Positions 59,702 through 64,000 of a DNA stretch of 64,000 bases are shown one piece after another. Below the pieces are notes generated by a model that was given only the letters and a program-made list of their open reading frames with translations, did not search any database and was not told where the DNA came from. The DNA is from Psychrobacter sp. WY6 (GTDB lineage: Bacteria; Pseudomonadota; Gammaproteobacteria; Pseudomonadales; Moraxellaceae), in the NCBI RefSeq assembly GCF_018448495.1, contig NZ_CP049902.1:2728001-2792000 (forward strand), given 5' to 3'. Positions within the stretch are counted from its first letter, which is position 1. Every line of letters begins with the position of its first letter. The position numbers were made by a program, and so were the translations under genes.

Positions 59702-60046
59702 TTAACCACAACTAAGCCTGAATGTACTGCCATGTAGGACCAAAATCGCTGCGGCTATTGTCCAAGCGACAACGCCGAACAGTAATGCCTTATAATAAGC
59801 TGACGTAACGATGCTAAAAAACACCACAAAGGTATAAATAAGATGCGGTATGACACCGAGCATACTAAATATTAATGCGACTTTTAAATCAGCGGGGCTA
59901 CGCTCAGTACCAACAATAAAGTGACTGATTAACGTAAATGTGGGGAACAGTGGCGCGAGTGCTGCCAAATAAAAAAATCTGGTTTGCGCGAATAATTGAA
60001 TCGCCAATACCATTAGAGCACCAATAAGCATTTTTAACCAAATCAC
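59702..60046 (-). CDS. glpM: GlpM family membrane protein
   Basis: A small inner-membrane protein with four membrane segments. LAALAPLFPTFTLISHFIVG followed by TERSPADLKVALIFSMLGVI, and then VVAWTIAAAILVL, are the conserved GlpM blocks. The frame is open for 47 codons upstream, but homology begins at VIWLKMLIGALMVL. I therefore place the start at the GTG there (about 114 residues, the family size); an ATG 18 codons upstream is an alternative. GlpM is linked to alginate production in Pseudomonas but its biochemistry is unclear. Confidence 0.78.
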   Translation of the reverse strand: MIWLKMLIGALMVLAIQLFAQTRFFYLAALAPLFPTFTLISHFIVGTERSPADLKVALIFSMLGVIPHLIYTFVVFFSIVTSAYYKALLFGVVAWTIAAAILVLHGSTFRLSCG

Positions 60047-60167
60047 GACGGGGTCATCTCCTATGGAATGATAAGGGCTGGAAATAGCCCAATCCACCAT
60101 GATACTAAAGTCTGCAAACCGACATAAGAGCAATAGCTGATTAATTAATCTATATGATAAAAAAGTG

Positions 60168-60205
60168 CAAAAAACCCCATCTAGCAATGGTGCTAAATGG
60201 GGCTA
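60168..60205 (-). terminator. Terminator downstream of the ThDP decarboxylase gene
   Basis: CCCCATCTAGCA and TGCTAAATGGGG pair with a single mismatch around ATGG; the minus strand continues with T6. Confidence 0.75.
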
Positions 60206-60235
60206 TTCATTTTGATGAAGCGAGTTTTTTATTAC

Positions 60236-61909
60236 TCACTCAATCGTTTTTGGCTTCAGTGCGGCACTGATATCGGCGAGTAGTGGCGGGATATCATGCT
60301 TATCAGCGATGACCTCCAACATAACCAACTTGTCTTTTACAGCTGCCGCTTGCGTAAGAGCCGCTTTTAACTCGCCTGCTGTTTCTGCTTTTAGCAGCAG
60401 ACTATTATCATCGGTAGCACCAAAAGCTTTTGGCATCATCTGCCAGTTACACTTAGGAATGTCATTATAGCGCTGGTTTTCACCATGAATCGCCCGCTCC
60501 ACGGTATAGCCATCATTATTAATCAGTACAATCACTGGATTGATATGCTCTTGAATCATCACCGCGATTTCTTGAATGGTCAATAATGCTGAGCCATCAC
60601 CAATTAATAAAACACTGCGCTTGTTTGGCGATGCAATAGCCGCACCCAAACTTGCCGGTAGCGTATAACCAATCGAACCCCACATTGGTTGTCCATAACA
60701 AGTCACGCCTTCTGGTAAACGCACATCACTGATGCCAAAATACGCCGTTCCCTGTTCTGCAAACACCAAATTATTATGGTCTAGATGATCGGCAATGATA
60801 TGCCATAGATCATCTTGAAGAATAGCCTCGCTGTCCTTACCCTGCTGCTCATGCGGCTTGACTTCTTTACAGAACTGCTTTGGCACAATATTAATATCTG
60901 AGGTCAAGACTTCATGTAGCGTTTTTAGGGCGTCTTTTAGGGCAATGGGCGCAAAGTTTTTGCCAGCAATGCTCGCGCGCTCATAATGCAAATCAACCAC
61001 TGTACTTTCATCAATATCTTGGCTAAAACCTGCCGTCGTAGTATCGGTATATTGCACACCGATTTTTATTAAGCACTCACAGTTTTCGACTGCATCCTTG
61101 ACCACGGGACGTGATGCCACGCCAGCATAAGTCCCTGCCCAGCGCTCACTATTTTCGTCAAGCAAAGTTTTGCCCCACGATAACGTCGTATAAGGAATAT
61201 CTGTATCGGCAATCAATGCCTTAAGCTGATTTTGCAGCCCTAAACGATGCACCATCAAATCTGCCATCAGCGTCGTGGTTTTGTTTGGCAGAAACTCTAT
61301 GAGCGCTTGTTTAAAATCTGCCAATGCTGCTTGACTGGTGATGTCTTCTTGGCTATCAACAAGCTTTGTAGTCGGCGGATAAATAGGTTGACGAGCAACG
61401 TCAGGCGATAGTAACAGATAGCCTGGACGATGTTTTTTAAGAATTAAGCGAATCACACGGTCGATTTCTGAGGCAGCATTTTCAGGGGTAAGCTGTGCTC
61501 GTGCTACCGTGACTGGCTCTACCATTTTAATAAAATGATTGAATACGCCATCACCAAGTGAGTGATGGATGCGGCGCTTTGAATCTTGTAGAGCCGTACT
61601 TGGCGCGCCCACGATATGTAGCACTGGTGCATACTCAGCAAAAGAGCCTGCGGTCGCGTTAATCGCTGACAATTCTCCCACCCCAAAGGTCGTCACCATC
61701 GCCGCAAAGCCGCGCTCACGCGCATAGCCGTCCGCTGCGTAACCTGCATTTAACTCGTTGGTGTTACCCACCCAGCGCAGCTTATCAGAGGCGATAATGT
61801 TGTCTAAAAACGTTAAGTTGAAATCACCAGGTACGCCAAATATCTCTGATGCGCCTGCTTCTGCGACACGATCAAACAAATAATCAGCGATGGTATATTG
61901 TTGACTCAT
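60236..61909 (-). CDS. ThDP-dependent pyruvate/indolepyruvate decarboxylase
   Basis: An intact 557-residue non-oxidative 2-oxoacid decarboxylase. IFGVPGDFNLTFLD and WVGNTNELNAGYAADGYAR carry the catalytic Glu; RRIHHSLGDG has the catalytic His pair that separates pyruvate/indolepyruvate decarboxylases from acetolactate synthases. MWGSIGYTLPASLGAAIASP and the ThDP motif LIGDGSALLTIQEIAVMIQE to INNDGYTVERAIHG complete the site. Substrate (pyruvate, phenylpyruvate, indolepyruvate or branched-chain oxoacid) is not decidable. The start follows AAGGATAAG, and a terminator lies downstream, so it is monocistronic. Confidence 0.9.
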   Translation of the reverse strand: MSQQYTIADYLFDRVAEAGASEIFGVPGDFNLTFLDNIIASDKLRWVGNTNELNAGYAADGYARERGFAAMVTTFGVGELSAINATAGSFAEYAPVLHIVGAPSTALQDSKRRIHHSLGDGVFNHFIKMVEPVTVARAQLTPENAASEIDRVIRLILKKHRPGYLLLSPDVARQPIYPPTTKLVDSQEDITSQAALADFKQALIEFLPNKTTTLMADLMVHRLGLQNQLKALIADTDIPYTTLSWGKTLLDENSERWAGTYAGVASRPVVKDAVENCECLIKIGVQYTDTTTAGFSQDIDESTVVDLHYERASIAGKNFAPIALKDALKTLHEVLTSDINIVPKQFCKEVKPHEQQGKDSEAILQDDLWHIIADHLDHNNLVFAEQGTAYFGISDVRLPEGVTCYGQPMWGSIGYTLPASLGAAIASPNKRSVLLIGDGSALLTIQEIAVMIQEHINPVIVLINNDGYTVERAIHGENQRYNDIPKCNWQMMPKAFGATDDNSLLLKAETAGELKAALTQAAAVKDKLVMLEVIADKHDIPPLLADISAALKPKTIE

Positions 61910-62104
61910 AGTACTTATCCTTAAGCGTTATCTTTATAAATCATAAAAATGATTAATATGGTTAAAGTCATTATAAAACTGTATTCCAGCCTATTTATAG
62001 AAAGCAAAGCTTTTGGAATATAGATTACAACAATCTGTTATATCACAGATGAAGGCTAGGATAATATGCCAATTTACTATCTTTTACTTTTTTCATACTA
62101 ACTG

Positions 62105-62132
62105 TTGACACGTTCAAAAAACTGCGTATAAT
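62105..62132 (+). promoter_or_regulatory. Consensus sigma-70 promoter of tRNA-Gly
   Basis: Perfect -35 TTGACA (62105-62110) and -10 TATAAT (62127-62132) hexamers with a 16-base spacer, about 37 bases before the tRNA. Confidence 0.9.
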
Positions 62133-62169
62133 ACGCCTTCATCAACTGACGATAGTTAATTGATAATTA

Positions 62170-62244
62170 GCGGGAATAGCTCAGTGGTAGAGCATAACCT
62201 TGCCAAGGTTGGGGTCGAGAGTTCGAATCTCTTTTCCCGCTCCA
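62170..62244 (+). tRNA. tRNA-Gly(GCC)
   Basis: Acceptor GCGGGAA pairs with TTCCCGC; D-arm GCTCAGTGGTAGAGC; anticodon stem TAACC/GGTTG with loop TTGCCAA (anticodon GCC); T-arm with GTTCGAATC; discriminator T and encoded CCA. It is 75 nt. An integrase gene follows downstream, so its 3' end is the likely integration target of the adjacent element. Confidence 0.97.
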
Positions 62245-62250
62245 AATACT

Positions 62251-62285
62251 TAAAAAGCCTCACTTAACAGTGAGGCTTTTTTTTG
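62251..62285 (+). terminator. Terminator after tRNA-Gly
   Basis: AAGCCTCAC and GTGAGGCTT form the stem around TTAACA, followed by T8. Confidence 0.85.
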
Positions 62286-62717
62286 TCCAATTTTCGGGGC
62301 TTGTAGAAGATATTTTGAAAAATCTTTTCCAATCTAGTTAAGTTTAGCTACTCAATCAAAAAGCTCATTTTCAGTGCGGTGCCCATTTGGTGCCTAAACC
62401 GTGCCCTGCCCTGAAATTGCATATACGAATCTGACCACAACCTAGCTATTTTTAGTTCAAAAACCATCATGACACCTAACCTAGTGAATTTGGCACTATG
62501 CTGATTTTTGAACCCAACCTCAATTCAGCAAAAAACGTGTTTCTCAGATGCTTAGTTTTTGGAAATACGTTTCAAATTTATAGTATTTTTACTGGTCTTC
62601 ACTTAAAAAGCGATGACTACAACCTAACAATAAAAAATTTATTAAGCCTCGTAAGCATCTTTTGGCTCTAGTAAACCTTTAGCTAGAAATTTCCTATCAC
62701 CTATAGCGACAGTTAAT
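62286..62717. other. Left end of integrative element, non-coding
   Basis: No ORF is supported over about 430 bases. Near 62377-62412 the element GTGCC/TGCCC recurs several times in about 35 bases (GGTGCCCATTTGGTGCCTAA and onward), which could be integrase arm-type sites near an attachment site. This is only a suggestion. Confidence 0.35.
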
Positions 62718-62951
62718 TTACTCTTCTAAAGAGTCGTCCTCACCAAGTTCATCTGGAACGTATTTCAAAATATCCCCTGGCGTTACTTCTAATACATTAC
62801 ATAGCTTGCTCAAAGTATCGAACTCAATTCTAGTCGTATCATCGTTATAGATCCTATGCAGCGTCGATTTACTGATATCTGTCATTCTCACTAAATCTGC
62901 CACACGCAACCTTCTTTCTGCCAAAAGAACAGGTAAGTTACATGAAATCAC
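62718..62951 (-). CDS. Cro/CI-type HTH repressor of the integrative element
   Basis: A 77-residue XRE-family protein: LPVLLAERRLRVADLVRMTD followed by ISKSTLHRIYNDDTTRIEFD forms the helix-turn-helix, and LSKLCNVLEVTPGDILKYVP is the usual closing helix of the YozG/HTH_26 type. It is divergent from the excisionase-like gene across a 120-base region containing an inverted repeat, the arrangement of a lysogeny-type switch. Confidence 0.85.
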   Translation of the reverse strand: MISCNLPVLLAERRLRVADLVRMTDISKSTLHRIYNDDTTRIEFDTLSKLCNVLEVTPGDILKYVPDELGEDDSLEE

Positions 62952-62963
62952 AATAAATTCCTT

Positions 62964-62990
62964 ATTGGTAAGTAAAAAGTACTTGCCAAT
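62964..62990. promoter_or_regulatory. Inverted-repeat operator overlapping divergent promoters
   Basis: ATTGGTAAGTA and TACTTGCCAAT form an imperfect dyad (10 of 11 pairs) around AAAAG. A further GTTGGCAAC palindrome lies near 63018. A -35-like TTGCCA inside the dyad and TAATAT 16 bases later could be the promoter for the excisionase/integrase genes, so repressor binding would block it. Confidence 0.65.
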
Positions 62991-63071
62991 GACTACTTTT
63001 CTGATAATATAGTACTCGTTGGCAACAACAAAGTGTTTATTAAAAACTATTTAACTGACTGGAGAACTATT

Positions 63072-63287
63072 ATGTCACAGACTTATCTCACTACTCAAGA
63101 ATTAGCCGATCGTATCAAATACGATGCACGTACTATCCGTAACCAACTTAAGGACACTGTTTTGATTGAGAATATTCATTACATACGCCCTTTTGGTGGT
63201 CGTAAGATTCTGTATGTATGGGAGCGTATCGAAGAGGATATGTGTAAGCCGGTGATGAGCGCTATTAACGGTATGGCACTTCAATAA
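63072..63287 (+). CDS. Excisionase-like / AlpA-like DNA-binding protein
   Basis: A 71-residue protein: MSQTYLTTQELADRIKYDAR then TIRNQLKDTVLIENIHYIRP and FGGRKILYVWERIEEDM form a winged-helix of the MerR/AlpA/excisionase type. The ATG follows GGAG; a longer frame upstream is unsupported. It is 16 bases before the integrase, so it is probably the recombination directionality factor of the element. Confidence 0.8.
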   Translation: MSQTYLTTQELADRIKYDARTIRNQLKDTVLIENIHYIRPFGGRKILYVWERIEEDMCKPVMSAINGMALQ

Positions 63288-63303
63288 TAGAAGGAGGTTT
63301 ATT

Positions 63304-64000
63304 ATGGCTACTATACAAGGACGGTTTGGCAAACTAATTGCCGACTTCTACTACCTAGGTATACGTTGTCGAGAAAAGACTAGCTTGGAAGACAACCCAG
63401 CTAACAGAAAAAAATTAGCGACTGTTTTGAAAAAAATGGAAGCAGAAATAACCCTAGGCATCTTTGACTATGGCACCTACTTTCCGAAGAGTACGCGTTT
63501 AAAAGAGATGACAGCACTGGTTGATAGAGCGGAAGCTTGTATCAGTCGCAACCCTACCTTTAGGCAGTTTGTCGATATTTGGTATGAGGAGAAGAAGATT
63601 GAGTGGCGGCCGAGCTATCGGCAAAAGACGCAGATTATTTTGAGCAAGTACTTATTACCTGAGTTTGGTGGTAAAGCGGTACATGCGATAAAAAAACCAG
63701 ACTTGCTGACCTTCCGTAGCTCCCTCGCCAAAGTTCGTTACGGTAAAGATAGTCAGTCAAGTCTGTCAGTAGCACGAATCAATCAGATCATGATACTTCT
63801 TCGTATGATACTAGAAGAAGCATCAGATCGCCATGAGTTTGAGATGCCTTATAAAAATATTAAGAACCTCAAGCAAGCGCGTCCTGATGTAAATCCTTTT
63901 ACATTGAGTGAGGTGTGGCTGATATTAAAGCATGTCCGTGCTGATTATAGGCCCTACTACACCATCCGCTTCTTTACAGGGATGCGTACCAGTGAGATTG
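63304..64000 (+). CDS. Tyrosine-type integrase, 5' part (runs off window)
   Basis: 232 codons are visible without a stop. Residues 1-70 form an Arm-DNA-binding domain of the DUF3596 type (FGKLIADFYYLGIRCREKTS, ANRKKLATVLKKMEAEITLG, FDYGTYFPKSTRLKEM). A SAM-like core-binding domain follows (TFRQFVDIWYEEKKIEWRPS, HAIKKPDLLTFRSSLAKVRY). The catalytic domain begins FTGMRTSEI, with the first catalytic Arg. A strong AGAAGGAGG precedes the ATG. It most likely integrated the element at the 3' end of tRNA-Gly. Confidence 0.9.
   Translation, partial: MATIQGRFGKLIADFYYLGIRCREKTSLEDNPANRKKLATVLKKMEAEITLGIFDYGTYFPKSTRLKEMTALVDRAEACISRNPTFRQFVDIWYEEKKIEWRPSYRQKTQIILSKYLLPEFGGKAVHAIKKPDLLTFRSSLAKVRYGKDSQSSLSVARINQIMILLRMILEEASDRHEFEMPYKNIKNLKQARPDVNPFTLSEVWLILKHVRADYRPYYTIRFFTGMRTSEI

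Overview
The window looks like a chromosomal segment of a Moraxellaceae gammaproteobacterium, most likely Psychrobacter. This is an inference from moderate-to-low GC, protein flavour and gene content (a fused TVP38/flavoprotein reductase, the HmuSTUV haem system, a GbuA-type guanidinobutyrase); no 16S rRNA is present to confirm it. The two ends are accessory DNA. The left end (1-10.2 kb) has AT-rich unknown ORFs, a 27-bp 3' end of ssrA (tmRNA) left by an integration event, an uncharacterised gene split by an IS630 element, an IS256 element sitting in a terminator stem, a prophage lysis remnant (muramidase, holin-like protein, serine esterase, broken SGNH hydrolase) and a pile-up of IS1595, IS3 and a second IS3. 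The right end (62.1-64 kb) has a tRNA-Gly(GCC) followed by an integrative element with a Cro/CI-type repressor, a divergent excisionase-like gene and a tyrosine integrase that runs off the window.

The middle is chromosomal. 10.3-15.7 kb carries a malic enzyme gene (maeA) and a MacA/MacB-like export operon (adaptor, FtsX-type permease, ATPase), all frameshifted. 16-35 kb is an iron-acquisition island: hmuSTUV, a divergent TonB haem receptor, an HmuY-like lipoprotein, a DUF2470/siderophore-interacting flavoprotein, a siderophore receptor, a cyclic-peptide-type ABC exporter, a PepSY reductase-like membrane protein, a second (frameshifted) receptor and a ViuB-like ferric reductase. Fur-box-like sequences precede the three receptors and, more weakly, the first flavoprotein. 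35-38.5 kb holds small housekeeping genes (cupin, UspA, DUF2058, DoxX).

38.7-46.3 kb is a co-directional cluster: TVP38 fused to a dihydrolipoamide-dehydrogenase-like reductase, ynjB, ynjC, ynjD, a CDP-alcohol phosphatidyltransferase (ynjF-like) and a fatty-acid hydroxylase. It is followed by an AhpD-like protein, a DsbA-family protein and a TetR regulator. The set resembles the poorly understood E. coli ydjXYZ-ynjABCDEF region. 48.8-57.7 kb is a catabolic operon: aldehyde dehydrogenase, YjiH transporter, D-lactate dehydrogenase, a TPP-dependent 2-oxoacid decarboxylase and guanidinobutyrase, with a divergent LysR gene. It fits 2-ketoarginine to 4-aminobutyrate catabolism. 57.8-61.9 kb has a K+/H+ antiporter, GlpM and a pyruvate/indolepyruvate decarboxylase.

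More than twenty genes contain single-base frameshifts. At most sites that could be resolved the lesion is one base missing from a homopolymer run, so many apparent pseudogenes may be sequencing errors rather than real decay. They are annotated as frameshifted genes with their reconstructed extents.
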